A stretch of DNA of 64,000 bases from Sphingobacterium sp. ML3W (GTDB lineage Bacteria; Bacteroidota; Bacteroidia; Sphingobacteriales; Sphingobacteriaceae). Shown here piece by piece: positions 48,830 to 60,315 of the stretch. The notes under the pieces were generated by a model. It was not told where the DNA came from. It made no database searches and saw only the letters and a program-made list of their open reading frames with translations. The stretch covers positions 2,976,001 to 3,040,000 of the forward strand of contig NZ_CP009278.1 of the NCBI RefSeq assembly GCF_000747525.1, in the 5' to 3' direction. The translations under genes and the position numbers were made by a program. Positions within the stretch are counted from its first letter, which is position 1. Each line of letters opens with the position of its first letter.

Positions 48830-51800
48830 ATGATTATCATTACTCCAAAATTAAAAACAACGTTATTATCTGACAGTCCATTTAATAATCCATTTTCATT
48901 CGATTTTGACACAGAAAAGATTAAAAGCTCTAATGACTGGGATAAAAATGATTTTGCTCTTCTAGAAATTATTGGAACGTTAAATGAGCTTTTTCTAAAA
49001 AGCTACTTCGAAACAAATGCATTAATGAGTTCTTGCAATTATTCTCCACAAGAAATTTTTAATGATTTGATGATACTGGGTAACAGACATATCGTATTAT
49101 TACATCAGAGGATGCAGGAAGTCTATGGAAATTCTAGTGGAGTATTAGATTTTGAAAGATTAAGAGAAATAGAGGTACAAAATGGTTTTGGTCAATCTGA
49201 AAATGCAGTAGATTCGTCCGAAATCCTTATAGATCTCTACAGTATGCTCTTTAATTATCAGAATACATTTGAATGGCTAGAAGTCGATCCAGAAGGAAAA
49301 GATTCAGATAATGACCTTTCCAGAGAACAAGTTATTCAACGATTAGTACTTTACATAAACATAGTTTTTAATGCAAGAATTGTATTTCATTCCATTGTTC
49401 ATAGTGAGGTTGAAGTTAGCCAAGAAGAAGATGGAAGCATCAAGCTAGGACCGGATCCTGATGGTTTAAGTTGGATAACTGCAGCTAATGAAATACGAAC
49501 AACAGGACGCTTCAATGAACTATACTTTCCTCTAACGCGCATAAAAAGCAAGCAAAAAGTTAAGGTAAAAATTATTGATCATACTGAGATAGAGGACGAA
49601 AAATTTTCTTTGATACTTCGAGAAAAAAATGTTGAGATAATGGCAGATGCACAACTTGTTTGCCAAATGCAGATATTCTATCCATATCTAATGGATATAA
49701 GATTGAATGCTTTCAAGGATGTAATGCTCATTGATTTATTAAAATTACTAAATAAGCTTTCGGAAATTGTTCAATTCTTCTGTACAGATAGTGAAAAACA
49801 AAACTTAACCCTAGTTAATCCTCCATTTAGGATTAAAAAGGAATTACTTTACCAGTATTTGGCTGAGACGGCCGACATAGGAAAAGATATTGTGATTCTT
49901 TTTTTAAGCTCGTTAATTAGTAAAGAACATCACGGCAATGATTTATATCGATATCCTCTAATGGAAGACGATCATTACTTTATATTATTTTTTCCAGCTC
50001 TGAATGCCCCAAAACCACATCCATTTGTTGAACGATGGCTTGAGACTTCAGAAATAAAAGAAATCGATAAAAAAATATTGTTTCGAGATTTTGTCAAAAA
50101 AGAATTGAAATCCAACAAACCTCCTAAAAATATTAAGCTTCAATGGCAGGTCATAGAATCACTAGCCTACCACGAACTTCTTGCTATTGAGACAAGGGAC
50201 TTTTTTATAATATTAGATTTTATCTGTCCAGAATACACGATAAATCAGGCAGAAGAAAGAACTCTACTTAAAAAATATGATGAGATATATAAGGGGCGGG
50301 CTCAACTTTTCTCGGATTTTTCTGATGAATTAAATACCAATAGAAAAAGAATACTCAAAGTTTGCATAACCTCGGATCTCCACTACTCGGGCTTAAAAGT
50401 AGGAGGTATTCCTTTACTGGATATCATTTTATTTAAAAATTACCTAATTGTAGGCAAATATCAGAGAGTAAAATTGATTAATCATGAACAAAAGAGCACA
50501 ATTAAAGATCTATTTGATCTACCATATTACCTAGATGAAAATGAGTTCGAATTAGGTCTGCCAGGATTTATTGATTCGCCTATACCAATTCGTGTGCTAA
50601 CATCGAAAATGAAGGCAAAATACATATCTATATTTCCGAAGGGATTTGAATTTTCCGTCATCCAAACTGTTTCACAACTGATTACTGAAGAGGAAGAGGA
50701 AATACTAGATCTTAATGATCTAGATGGTATGCTGAAATCTCAATACTTTTTAAACGAGGAAAATACACGTGCAGACCGCATGATAAATAGTCTTATTTCA
50801 AAGCTGTTTGCAAAGATAGCAGATACTCAACGTGGTAACCTCTCTGTCGTAGAGGAATTGATATCTTCCATCAAAATTTCTAAAAGGATTAGTACAACAC
50901 ATTTAGTTTCGTATCTTGTAATAATGGTGAGCAGGATGAAAAGTATTCCCATTGCTCCAGATGAAGAATTCGTGCACACACCGTATGAAATCAAAAATAT
51001 TGATATTCTATTAAATAAATGCCTTCCAGATAATAAATCTGTAAATATTCAGCTTAGTACATTTAAGTTACACCAAGAATTAAGTGAAAATGAACGCAAA
51101 CAGCTATTCACATTCCTTACAGATACTTTTGCAGGATTGGCATACAGAAATTTTGATCTCGATCAGAGTAGATCATTTTATATGCAAATCATCCTTTTAT
51201 CTGCATTGATTAAAGATGATCCTGAGTACAATAGATTTTTTCTTGTTGTTGGTAATTTTGTCGAAAACCTGAATTTAAATCATCATTATCAAATCGCTAG
51301 AGAAATATCTCAAGAAATTTGGGCCTTTGCAGCCCAAGAAAAACGACATATACATGGGCTAAATATTTTATTCAAATGTTTTATCAAGCAAAAAAACATT
51401 CTTTACTCTTCTGTATATGGTGGTATTTTGATTTCTGCGGCTGATTCATGTTCTAAGATGGAAAAAGCACTCTATGTTGATATACTTTTTAATTTGATGC
51501 GTTTTTTCCGTGAATTTAGTTATACGGAATTTGTAAAAATGACTTGGAAATTTTCAAAAACGCTAAAGTTAAATACCTATGATGATCAAAAATTTAGCAT
51601 TGCATATTTTAATACAAGATTATCTTTAGGTCTCAAAGAAGATGAAGGTTTACAAATTGCAGTTGTTAAGTACATTAAAAAGAATATTAGGGATATTGTA
51701 ACATTTGGTGACATGGGAATCACACCATGGCTAGGCCTTTGCCTAAATATAACAAGACTTTGTAATATAGCGGGAATAACATTGAACAATCAAATTCCTC

Positions 51801-53185
51801 TGTTTATTGAAATGCTAGAGAAGAAAATCGAGGATAATGAAATAATCAAAAACCTTAAATACCAAGTAGAGGGGATTTCTACTGATTTAAAAAAGCAATT
51901 TATACAATCTTTAGAAAAAGTTTTCGATGACGAATGCTTTGATGACTACAAATATGATATAGGTAACTTCAAGCCTATCGCTGATAACACATTCCTAACT
52001 GCAATTGACAAGAAAGATGATAATCTGTTGCTTTTGACCTCTTTTGTTTATAATGACCAACGTCTTTCATTTGTCAATATGTACAATGAATCCAAAGTCA
52101 AATTATTTGGCACGAAAACTAGGATAGTTGAAAACCTAGAAAACTATTCTGCATACATTATTAATGGATTAGATCTTTCAGATCGTCAGATATTTGTATG
52201 GTTATTGGAACTCAACGGAAATGTGTATCGAGTCGTAATTAGTATTAACGGATTACTAGATGTGAAACAACTAACAAATTGGAATCCTGTAGCGATGAAC
52301 CATTGGATAAGATCAACTCTACCAAAGTTCTATTTCAATAGTCAAAAAAACCGCTATTATGACTTTATGGAGCAAGAAAATTTTAGTCATAAGCTGATAG
52401 CTGACCTATCCAATTTTGATCTGTTGATTGATCAATCATTCTCTGAAATTCTAATTCTGAAAAGTATTGATATGTCATCTTATCCCGATAATTTACTAAT
52501 CAACAATGGTAAGCTAATCTCTAGCAAAATTCCAATCTGCAATATTTTAAACTTAGAGCATTTTATTTCCAATCATCAAAAAATTGAATTATCTCTCGAT
52601 AAAATAAATGCATGGCTTCCAATTGAAGGAGGGGATGCAACTATTAACTTTGGATTTAATGAAATGGAACCTTTGTTAAAGCAACAAGGAGCCAATATCA
52701 TTTTTAATAAAATAATTGAGAAAATGCCTACAGGAGATATAAATGTGTTCTTGGCTCATGGAACCACAGACCTTGATGGATTCAAATATTTTCAAGCCGA
52801 CGATAATTCCTTCCATTATCAAACAAATATCTTTGGAAATGGAACAATTGCTATATTATTTATTTGCAGCTCTGGAAATCTTCATGAAGATTTCCTTTCT
52901 CAAGACATCAGGTCCATAGGGCAAGACTTAATCCAACAGGGATATAGCTCCGTGATCGCTCCATTCTGGTAATACGATGTTACCATGGCAAAGATATGGC
53001 TGACGGAATTTTTCAAAGTTTTTAAAGAAGGTTATTCGATAATGGAGGCTGTTCACATTGCCAATAGAAAGGTTACTGAATATGATCCGGAAACACAAAG
53101 GATGTTTATGGAACCTGCAGGTTGGGCCGCTATGCATTTATATGGTAATCCGAATATTTACTATTCAACCAATATTCAAGATTAA
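48830..53185 (+). pseudogene. Giant CHAT-domain cysteine protease, in-frame TAA near the C-terminus
   Basis: The open frame runs 1380 residues to TAA 52970-52972. The same frame continues 70 residues to 53185 with the expected end of a CHAT fold (WLTEFFKVFKEGYSIMEAVHIANRKV). The catalytic residues are NVFLAHGTTD (His1310) and ILFICSSG (Cys1346), both before the stop. The preceding ~1290 residues are helical and would be the sensor/regulator. CHAT proteases are caspase relatives and effectors in several defence systems. The stop falls directly after APFW, where the family normally continues. The truncated form lacks the last helices and may be unstable or inactive. Confidence 0.8.
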
Positions 53186-53383
53186 AGCAAAATGTGTTTC
53201 GTAAACAAGTGTCTAAGCTAACGACATTATGCAGATTTATTAAGGTCTCAACACAAATGATACATCTTACATCAGAAATCGGTTAAATAAAGATAACTAT
53301 CACTTTGCTGAGGTTGGTTAATCTAAAAATACTATGCAACATATGAAACAAAGTTTTAAATTTGAACAAACTAGATAGTTTCT

Positions 53384-54319
53384 ATGGATATGAAAAAAAT
53401 TGATATATCTTCTACTGTATTAGAAAAAGGCATCGATCTTGCAAAAGGCTTTGTAGAGAAACTAATTTATCCCTCTGCAGAGGAGTTAGGACTACTTTTT
53501 AAGGATGGGGTAGCAAAATGGCGCTTTAATAATCAAATACAAACACTTATTAAAACTCAGGCACTTTGTGAAAAACACAATATCAATCCTAAGACAATTT
53601 CAACTAAACTACTATATCCATTATTAGAATATGCCAGCTTAGAAGAAAACGAAAAGTTACAAGATAAATGGGCGGCTCTATTGGCAAATATGGTTGACTC
53701 AAACCAAAATATAGAAAACCATGTATTTCCTTATCTTTTAAGCCAGCTGTCCGTACAAGAGTTTGATGTTTTAGAACATACTTTTAAAAAGAAGGAAGAT
53801 AGAATCAAGAAATTCACTAAAGAATTAGATGAACACCTCGCTTCGTATGAACAAATACTGAATGATATAGATTCTAAAATTGATAATTGTGAGGAAGAAA
53901 TAGACAAATACCGAATAAACAATTTGGCCAATCCTCAAAACTATCAAAATACTTACGATATTCATGGTAAATTAGATGAGTTAAAAGCGCGTAAAAGTGG
54001 ACATATACAAAAACAATCAAGAATTGAAAAGCAGATGAATGACTCTGAACTCATTCCAAGCCAAAAATTAAGAAACTTTGAAATGTCAAACCTCATTAGA
54101 CTAGGGATAGTTAAAGAAGTTGTGCACTCTTATGGATATATTGACTCTAAAAGAATTACTGTTAACAAAGGGAACGGTTATCATGAATATTCTGAAGATT
54201 ATATAAACTTAGAGGATGTTACTGTGAATATTGAAAGAGATGTGATTGAAAATGAACTAACTGAACTTGGAGATTTATTTATGAAAGCTTGTCAAGGAAA
54301 GGGTGAATTTAACGAATAA
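53384..54319 (+). CDS. Abi-alpha (DUF4393) abortive-infection family protein
   Basis: A 311-residue protein. The N-terminal region KLIYPSAEELGLLFKDGVAKWRFNNQIQTLIKTQALCEKHNINPKT...LLYPLLEYASLEENEKLQDKWAALLANMVD is the Abi-alpha pattern (PSA.E.G....D....R..N..., then PLLE.AS.EE...L...WA.LLAN). A coiled coil follows (about residues 140-230). The family is linked to abortive infection, but its mechanism is unknown. The start is ATG 53384, with an alternative Met two codons later. It stands alone about 200 bases after the CHAT gene. Confidence 0.85.
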   Translation: MDMKKIDISSTVLEKGIDLAKGFVEKLIYPSAEELGLLFKDGVAKWRFNNQIQTLIKTQALCEKHNINPKTISTKLLYPLLEYASLEENEKLQDKWAALLANMVDSNQNIENHVFPYLLSQLSVQEFDVLEHTFKKKEDRIKKFTKELDEHLASYEQILNDIDSKIDNCEEEIDKYRINNLANPQNYQNTYDIHGKLDELKARKSGHIQKQSRIEKQMNDSELIPSQKLRNFEMSNLIRLGIVKEVVHSYGYIDSKRITVNKGNGYHEYSEDYINLEDVTVNIERDVIENELTELGDLFMKACQGKGEFNE

Positions 54320-54564
54320 TTATTCTTTCAGTATTACTTTACTTTCCAAAACGCAGAATATGTATTGGCCAGGACAGATACCAGATATCCGTCTGAACAC
54401 TATGGCCACGTATTGGATGTTTACCAAAAATTAAGTCATCATATCTTGTTATTGGTTTATTTAGCTATATCATTATATTTGGCTATGTGATGGACTACAA
54501 GGACAATTATAAAACTTGTTGCGCTAATTTCATGTAATTTATCTAACCTAATAACTACCTTTAA

Positions 54565-54906
54565 ATGGCTTTAAAAAACACAGAGAATTCTGAACATTAT
54601 ATCTGGAGAGACAACTGCGATGGTTGGCATTTGCTAAAATCTGATTCACGAAGTATTATTCAAGAAAAGATGCCTTCCCATACCAGTGAAGGACTGCACT
54701 TTCACAACAATGCACAACAGTTTTTCTATATTTTGAAAGGTACTGCAACATTTAGGCTAGAAGAAAATACTTTTGAAGTAAATGAGAATAATAGCTTCCA
54801 TATCCTTCCCCAGCAAATGCATCAAATATTTAACCATACCGAACAAGATTTGGAGTTCTTAGTTATTTCTGAACCTAAAGCGCATGGCGATAGAGTTAAT
54901 CTGTAA
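54565..54906 (+). CDS. Cupin-domain protein
   Basis: A 113-residue single-domain cupin: HFHNNAQQFFYILKGTATFRLEENTF (motif 1, G(X)5HXH(X)3-4E(X)6G-like with HFHNNAQQFFYILKG) and HILPQQMHQIFNHTEQDLEFLVIS (motif 2). Metal-binding His residues are present. Cupins of this size are often isomerases, dioxygenases or binding proteins; the substrate is unknown. Alone, with no co-directional partner. Confidence 0.85.
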   Translation: MALKNTENSEHYIWRDNCDGWHLLKSDSRSIIQEKMPSHTSEGLHFHNNAQQFFYILKGTATFRLEENTFEVNENNSFHILPQQMHQIFNHTEQDLEFLVISEPKAHGDRVNL

Positions 54907-55116
54907 GTTTTGCAAATGCAAAAATTACAGACATTTCATTACCTGAACTATCAATCATTTATTACATAAAAAGAGCACTCTTGTGTTATTAATATGTATT
55001 AAATGATTACTAATGGATATAAACAATTGGCTGCTTAAAGTCTCTATACTATTATTAATTTTGGTATGTTTTTAATGGAATTCATAAGACGCTACGTTTA
55101 GAATTTTAAATACATC

Positions 55117-55393
55117 CTACAACATCTGCTTTTCCAAGCTTAGATCGGCAACAAGTTTCTTCAGTTGGACATTTTCTACTTCAAGTTGGCGCAGCTTTCG
55201 AAGTTCGGAAATACCCAGGCCACCGTATTTCATTTCCCAATTGTCGCATGTAGCCTCCCTGACACCCATCTTATGGCAGGCCTCCTCAACACTTGTGCCG
55301 GTCTTGGAATGTTTGATTATAAAAACAAACAGTGTTTCAGTAAACCGACCAAAGGAAGCTCATGCGAAGCATAACTTACTTCGAACTTTTCAT
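55117..55393 (-). pseudogene. IS3-family OrfA remnant
   Basis: The minus strand reads RFTETLFVFIIKHSKTGTSV, then EEACHKMGVREATCDNWEMKYGG and ELRKLRQLEVENVQLKKLVADLSLEKQML. This is the HTH plus leucine-zipper OrfA of IS3 elements. The start region near 55393 is out of frame (stop after MKSSK) and no OrfB follows, so this is a dead half. It abuts the left end of the IS4-type element. Confidence 0.75.
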
Positions 55394-55488
55394 CGTTTTT
55401 CCTCCTATTTAAAATTAGTAATTCAATCCCGAATTCTCTACTTCTAAATGATCCCGTTTTTTGGGAGGAGATCATCTACACTCAGTAG

Positions 55489-56825
55489 CGTCCTAAACGT
55501 TGAAAAAAGTGGCGGTGTTTTGCTATAGCAAAGTTGCTATATTTAAATCGTCAAATTTTAACACACCGCCATGGTAAATTTAAACGTTTTTAGTCAGATT
55601 TTATCACTTATCGACCGCGAATTATTCAAGGTTTTGGTTGCTAAGCACAAGAGTGACAAACATTGTAAAGGGATCAACAGCTGGACGCATCTTGCTAGCA
55701 TGTTGTTTTGCCATTTTTCTTCTGCAGATTCAGTTCGTGATATCAGTAATGGCTTACGTAGTACGACTGGTAATTTGAACCATTTAGGTGTTGGTAGAGC
55801 ACCCAGCAAGTCCAATATTTCCTATATCAACAAGCACCGCACCCATGAACTCTTTAAAGATCTGTACTTTTCGCTATTAGATAAGCTATGGCAAAAGGAT
55901 ACCCATTTGCGCAAAGATCTAACGCAATTAAAGCGCAAGGTTTATCTGATGGATGCCAGTATCATCCCTTTATGTTTATCTGTATTTGACTGGGCTAAAT
56001 TTAGAAGCACCAAAGGTGCTGTAAAACTGCACACTGTGCTGGATTATGATGGATGTCTTCCTGTTTTCATGCAGATTACAGACGGGAAAGTTCATGAAAG
56101 CCAGCGTGCGGGTAGCTATAGTTTTTCCAAAGGAAGCGTTGTAGTGGTGGATAGAGGTTATGTGGATTACAACTGGCTCGGGGATTTGGACAGCAGAGGT
56201 TGTTATTTTGTTACCAGGAGTAAAACTAACATGAAGTACAACGTTATCAAGTCATACCAGAGTGAAGCACTCCTTGAAAAGGGAATCATTAAAGATGAGA
56301 TCATTGAGCTTTCTGGTCCATCAGCAGATAGATACAACTCTAAACCATTACGCTTGATTCACTTTTGGGACAGCAGCACAGACAACCAGTACCACTTTCT
56401 GACAAATAATATCCAATGGAAGGCATCACTAGTAGCTAACATTTATAAACAGCGATGGCAGATCGAGATTTTCTTCAAGCATCTGAAGCAACGCTTAAAA
56501 ATATCATCTTTTGTGGGTACTTCTGAAAATGCGGTCATGATCCAAATATGGACTTCGTTGATTGGAATATTACTGCTCAAATACCTTCAGAAGAAGGCTA
56601 AATACGATTGGAATCTGTCTAACTTGGTCGGGTTTATCAGGATGAATATATTCGTGAAAATAAATATATGGCAATGGATAGATGATCCTTTTATCAGGCC
56701 ACCAGTTAAGGGTAAAAATGGACAGCTACAGATATTCTCAGACTAAAAAATAGGGTCAAAATTGAAATTATCTAAAAATAGATACTGTTTCAAGGGAAAC
56801 ACGCGCCTAAAATTTATTTAGGACG
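55489..56825. mobile_element. IS4-family insertion sequence (about 1.34 kb)
   Basis: Ends carry the inverted repeat CGTCCTAAA (left 55489-55497; right, as TTTAGGACG, 56817-56825). The interior holds one full transposase gene. No obvious target duplication is seen in the flanks (CTCAGTAG left, GAAGTGAG right). It is inserted between an IS3 remnant and the 3' part of a DUF3732 gene, whose 5' part is gone. Confidence 0.75.
55571..56746 (+). CDS. IS4-family transposase
   Basis: A 391-residue DDE transposase: VYLMDASIIPL (D128), VVVDRGYVDY (D194), and the YREK signature IYKQRWQIEIFFKHLKQRLK (Y292, R295, E299, K306). Length and motifs match the intact IS4-type (DDE_Tnp_1) family. The N-terminal HTH-like part starts at ATG 55571, 82 bases inside the left inverted repeat. 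The gene looks complete, so the element may still be active. Confidence 0.95.
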   Translation: MVNLNVFSQILSLIDRELFKVLVAKHKSDKHCKGINSWTHLASMLFCHFSSADSVRDISNGLRSTTGNLNHLGVGRAPSKSNISYINKHRTHELFKDLYFSLLDKLWQKDTHLRKDLTQLKRKVYLMDASIIPLCLSVFDWAKFRSTKGAVKLHTVLDYDGCLPVFMQITDGKVHESQRAGSYSFSKGSVVVVDRGYVDYNWLGDLDSRGCYFVTRSKTNMKYNVIKSYQSEALLEKGIIKDEIIELSGPSADRYNSKPLRLIHFWDSSTDNQYHFLTNNIQWKASLVANIYKQRWQIEIFFKHLKQRLKISSFVGTSENAVMIQIWTSLIGILLLKYLQKKAKYDWNLSNLVGFIRMNIFVKINIWQWIDDPFIRPPVKGKNGQLQIFSD

Positions 56826-56828
56826 GAA

Positions 56829-57230
56829 GTGAGTATAAATGACAAAGAAAATATTTTATTATCTGAAATGGGAAGTGGCTCCAACTGGCTAGCAATACAT
56901 TTGTCTGCTTTTTTAGGCTTTTTATATTTACACAGTATAACGGAAACCTCTAAAATACCGTCCATACTAATTCTAGATCAGCCTAGTCAAGTGTATTTTC
57001 CCAAAATTTATCGCCAATTGGATGATTCAACAGAAAACGACAAACAAATTACAGACGATAATATTGTGCAAGTAAAAAATATTTTTAAAGTCATTTCTGA
57101 TGAGATTAACACTATAGAAAAGAAGTGTAACTATAAGCCTCAAGTCATTGTTTTAGAACACGCAGATGAAGAAGAATTTTCTCAGTTTATTAGATATCGA
57201 TGGAGTAAAGAGGGGAAAAAATTAATTTAA
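56829..57230 (+). pseudogene. C-terminal part of a DUF3732 (SMC-like ATPase) protein
   Basis: GTG 56829 starts a 133-residue frame: SEMGSGSNWLAIHLSAFLGFLYL...ILILDQPSQVYFPK, the ABC signature and Walker B region of DUF3732 ATPases. These normally have more than 500 residues, with the P-loop at the N-terminus. The IS4 element ends 4 bases before, so the P-loop part has been cut off. DUF3732 ATPases usually sit in small multi-gene defence loci, so this is the tail of a lost system. Confidence 0.75.
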
Positions 57231-57240
57231 ATTTTTAAAA

Positions 57241-57873
57241 ATGACTGAAAAACAGGTAAAACAACGCTGGGTAGATATAAAAAAGACAATTACTGCTCGA
57301 CCACTTCTAGCCTACCTTACCGGTATACCCTATAATGAATGGAATCAGTATATGAGCTCTTTTCCTTCTGCAAGTGAGATAAATAGAATCTATGATAACA
57401 TTAGAGATGATAGAACTCAAAAAACGAAGAGAATTAAGGACGAACTGCAAAATATAGTTGGTTATAGAGAGGCGAAACAGTTTTCTAAGAAAATTGGTGT
57501 CTCAGATTCAACAATTCGGGAAATAATTGAAGAGAAAAAACTAGTTGCTGGATATAGCATTATCAATCGTTTAGAAGTCTTCATAAATGTCATAAATCCT
57601 ACCTTTGAACTATCGATAGAGAACCCTTTATCAAAAGAGATTATCGTTAAAGATGAATTTGAGGAAATAATAAATGATGTTAGAAATATCTCTAATAGTT
57701 TATTAAGGGAATCATTTGAACTAACTGATGTTGCAAAAAATATGAAGGCTAAATTAGATTGGCATAAAGAAATATCTCATCCAGCTAAAGGCATAGATTA
57801 CACTATTGAAAGACTGAAAGAAGTACGAGAAAAAATAAGTCTTATATATGAAACATATATTGAAAATAAATAG
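57241..57873 (+). CDS. Unknown HTH-containing protein
   Basis: A 210-residue protein at ATG 57241, 10 bases after the DUF3732 fragment. Residues about 75-105 (YREAKQFSKKIGVSDSTIREIIEEKKLV) look like a helix-turn-helix. The rest is charged and helical. It may be a regulator or third component of the disrupted DUF3732 locus. No catalytic motif seen. Confidence 0.55.
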   Translation: MTEKQVKQRWVDIKKTITARPLLAYLTGIPYNEWNQYMSSFPSASEINRIYDNIRDDRTQKTKRIKDELQNIVGYREAKQFSKKIGVSDSTIREIIEEKKLVAGYSIINRLEVFINVINPTFELSIENPLSKEIIVKDEFEEIINDVRNISNSLLRESFELTDVAKNMKAKLDWHKEISHPAKGIDYTIERLKEVREKISLIYETYIENK

Positions 57874-58140
57874 TAATGTTATTCAACTAATCTATGATCT
57901 AGTTCCACTTTATCAAACGGCGCGGGCACAGCTAAGCTTTTTCGGCTTACCTTAATAAACACAAAAGTTCGTTCATTAAAATATTGAGGTTTTAGCTACA
58001 TTAAAGAAACAATTTCTGAAATTCATGGCGAAAAATTATCTAAAAAACCTATTAAATTAATGCTTACTCCTAATCCTTCTCTTTAGCTTATGCCAAATCC
58101 TACTCTTAAATCCTTCACCTAATCAGATTAACAAACATGG

Positions 58141-60315
58141 TTACAACACCTTCTTAAATACCCCAATCACTTTCAAGTCTAAAAGCTCTTCATCTCGGAG
58201 TACAATAGGTTGATAAGATGCATCGGTAGATTTAGGTAAAAGTGTGATTTCTTGATGACCCCACCCCTCTTCACTGATAGTTTTCTTACTACTATATTCT
58301 TTAATTGTATAGTTGGCACCAAAATCCCGGTCATTAAAATTGCTCGATTCGACTAAGCAGATCAGACCATTGCGGGAGCCTCCTTGATAACGCTCGAATA
58401 TACAAATAGAACCGTTGGGTATGATCTTATTCATAGACTCTCCTACTACGGTGCAGGCAAAGTATCGTTCTGGATCATAGGCACCTGCTACCTCAACATA
58501 TCGGGTTTTTCCATGTTGTTGTACGTCCGAGAAACTTCCTGCTGCGACGCTTAGATCATAGTAAGGTATGCTTTGTGCGGATGGTCCATCTGTAATCAGC
58601 ATTTCAATATTGGGCTCCTGGCCGAGTACTTGATGAGCTTTGATATATTGGGCAAGGTAGGCGCGTAGATTATCATTGCATGCGTATATATAGCTACCCT
58701 GAATACCGCGAAATAGAATGGTGCGGTAGATATTGAGAATGTAGTTTTTAAGTACGGCTGGATCAGAGATGGAGTTTTTACCGTTCCTGTCATGGTATCT
58801 ATCTTTGTACACGACAAAGCACTGGTTTTGGAAATCATAATCCAATTCGGGCCCGATAATCAAGCCGGTATAGTTAAGGTCGTAGCCTTGTGTGGTGTGT
58901 ATACAGCCGACTTCATGGATAGCATTAGCAGAATTAACCCAATCAACTTCAGCACTATTCCAGCGAAGCTCAGTATCGCCAATAACAATGTCGTGAAGTG
59001 ACTTATCTTTCTTGGAGACCCATTTCCATGCAAAACCTGCTACCATGCGGCATAGCCCTTCTGAATCGTTCTTACGCTTGATCTGCTTGACCATTGCATC
59101 TAGATCATCGAAGAGCTGAAAATCGTAATGTACGCTATCAAATGGTTGGGGCAATAGCGTCGTATTATCGGAGAAAAGTTGATGTACGAACTCCATATAA
59201 TGTGCGCCTCCTTTTACTCTAAACTGTGAGCGTAAGCGTTCAATACGGGTACTTTCTAATGCCTGCAAATCAAGAAAACATTGCTTGTCGGCATCGGACG
59301 GTTTGACGGATTGAAACTCGTCGTAGAAGATAATGGATTTATCGGACTGCAACTGTACCCAATCCAGCTCCGAACAGGTGAGTTCGTCTAATCCCAATTG
59401 CTGAGAAACTTTACGAAATGTACCATAGTAGGCGGCTAGATTTTTCCACTGGCGTAAGCGATGTCCTTCATCTACAATCAATAAATCATACTTCTTCTTG
59501 GCTACTTCGGCTGGTCCGATGACCATCTTTGGGGACAATCCCTTAATGTTTTTGAAGACCTTACTGATGGTCTTACGAAAGGATTGCATAGGGATGACGA
59601 GAGCCATTTCTAAATCTCCATATTTTTGACGTACATCTTCCACCAGTTGAAATAGTTCCTCATCGGATTCATCAAAATCAGCTTTATTGAAGTCCTGTAA
59701 ATCGGTTTTCAATAATTTGAAAAGAAATATGGCCAAGATAGATTTACCAGTCCCTGCTCCCCCATGTATCAAACTTACTCGAGCACGATCATCGAGCAAA
59801 CAACGGAGGATGGTCTTCAATCCATTGGTCTGTTCTCGAGATAAGCTCTTGTAGGGAGAATACTTGAAAAGGTCTGAGTTATCAATATGCTCTAGCGAAT
59901 GCCGAGCAATACCCATTTTCCTTAACTCGGTCCAAATATCACGAAATAGTTCCCAGTACACTTCTTTCTGCTGATAGAACTTATGGTTGGATATTCCAAG
60001 GTTACCATTTTGCAGATCAAACTGCCCATCAGCGGCGATATAGCGTATCAAATTGGACTCAATATCTAAGGTTGCAGACTTATTGAACAGCTCGCTCCGG
60101 ATAACGGATACGGAATGTAACTGCTGTTTTCTGGCAGTCTTAAGGTGTGCTTTCATACGGGTGACCATATCGGTGGTTTCACCTACATAAGCCTCCTTTT
60201 TATCCTGAAGAAAGTATACAATAGGCCACGACAGGAAATCGCGCTGTTGTTGCAGTAAGGTAAGCTCCAACTGCGAATCGAATGGGTATGGAATTATCTG
60301 GAAAGGTTTGACCAT
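58141..60315 (-). CDS. GIY-YIG nuclease / DUF2075 helicase / LexA-like S24 peptidase fusion
   Basis: A 724-residue protein. GIY-YIG domain: VYF (33-35), AYVGET (42-47), R53, E86. Helicase: Walker A HGGAGTGKS (184-192), Walker B LLIVDEGH (278-285), and QSQFRV/TTQGYDLNY later motifs (DUF2075, Schlafen-3-like). C-terminal LexA-like peptidase: CTVVGESMNKIIPNGS (Ser627) and NYTIKEY (Lys672). An Ala-Ala-Gly at 591-593 (SVAAGSFSD) sits where LexA is self-cleaved. If cleaved during DNA damage, the nuclease-helicase would be separated from its C-terminus. It overlaps the pyrophosphohydrolase stop (TAATG), so they form an operon. Confidence 0.85.
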   Translation of the reverse strand: MVKPFQIIPYPFDSQLELTLLQQQRDFLSWPIVYFLQDKKEAYVGETTDMVTRMKAHLKTARKQQLHSVSVIRSELFNKSATLDIESNLIRYIAADGQFDLQNGNLGISNHKFYQQKEVYWELFRDIWTELRKMGIARHSLEHIDNSDLFKYSPYKSLSREQTNGLKTILRCLLDDRARVSLIHGGAGTGKSILAIFLFKLLKTDLQDFNKADFDESDEELFQLVEDVRQKYGDLEMALVIPMQSFRKTISKVFKNIKGLSPKMVIGPAEVAKKKYDLLIVDEGHRLRQWKNLAAYYGTFRKVSQQLGLDELTCSELDWVQLQSDKSIIFYDEFQSVKPSDADKQCFLDLQALESTRIERLRSQFRVKGGAHYMEFVHQLFSDNTTLLPQPFDSVHYDFQLFDDLDAMVKQIKRKNDSEGLCRMVAGFAWKWVSKKDKSLHDIVIGDTELRWNSAEVDWVNSANAIHEVGCIHTTQGYDLNYTGLIIGPELDYDFQNQCFVVYKDRYHDRNGKNSISDPAVLKNYILNIYRTILFRGIQGSYIYACNDNLRAYLAQYIKAHQVLGQEPNIEMLITDGPSAQSIPYYDLSVAAGSFSDVQQHGKTRYVEVAGAYDPERYFACTVVGESMNKIIPNGSICIFERYQGGSRNGLICLVESSNFNDRDFGANYTIKEYSSKKTISEEGWGHQEITLLPKSTDASYQPIVLRDEELLDLKVIGVFKKVL

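Noticed and set aside
38442..53185. Stop-codon reassignment or recoding explaining the split genes
   Set aside because: The three nonsense codons are TGA, TAG and TAA, one each; all three cannot be reassigned when they also end normal genes here.
55165..55447. Plus-strand frames at 55165-55374 and 55241-55447
   Set aside because: They are antisense to the clear IS3 OrfA remnant on the minus strand.
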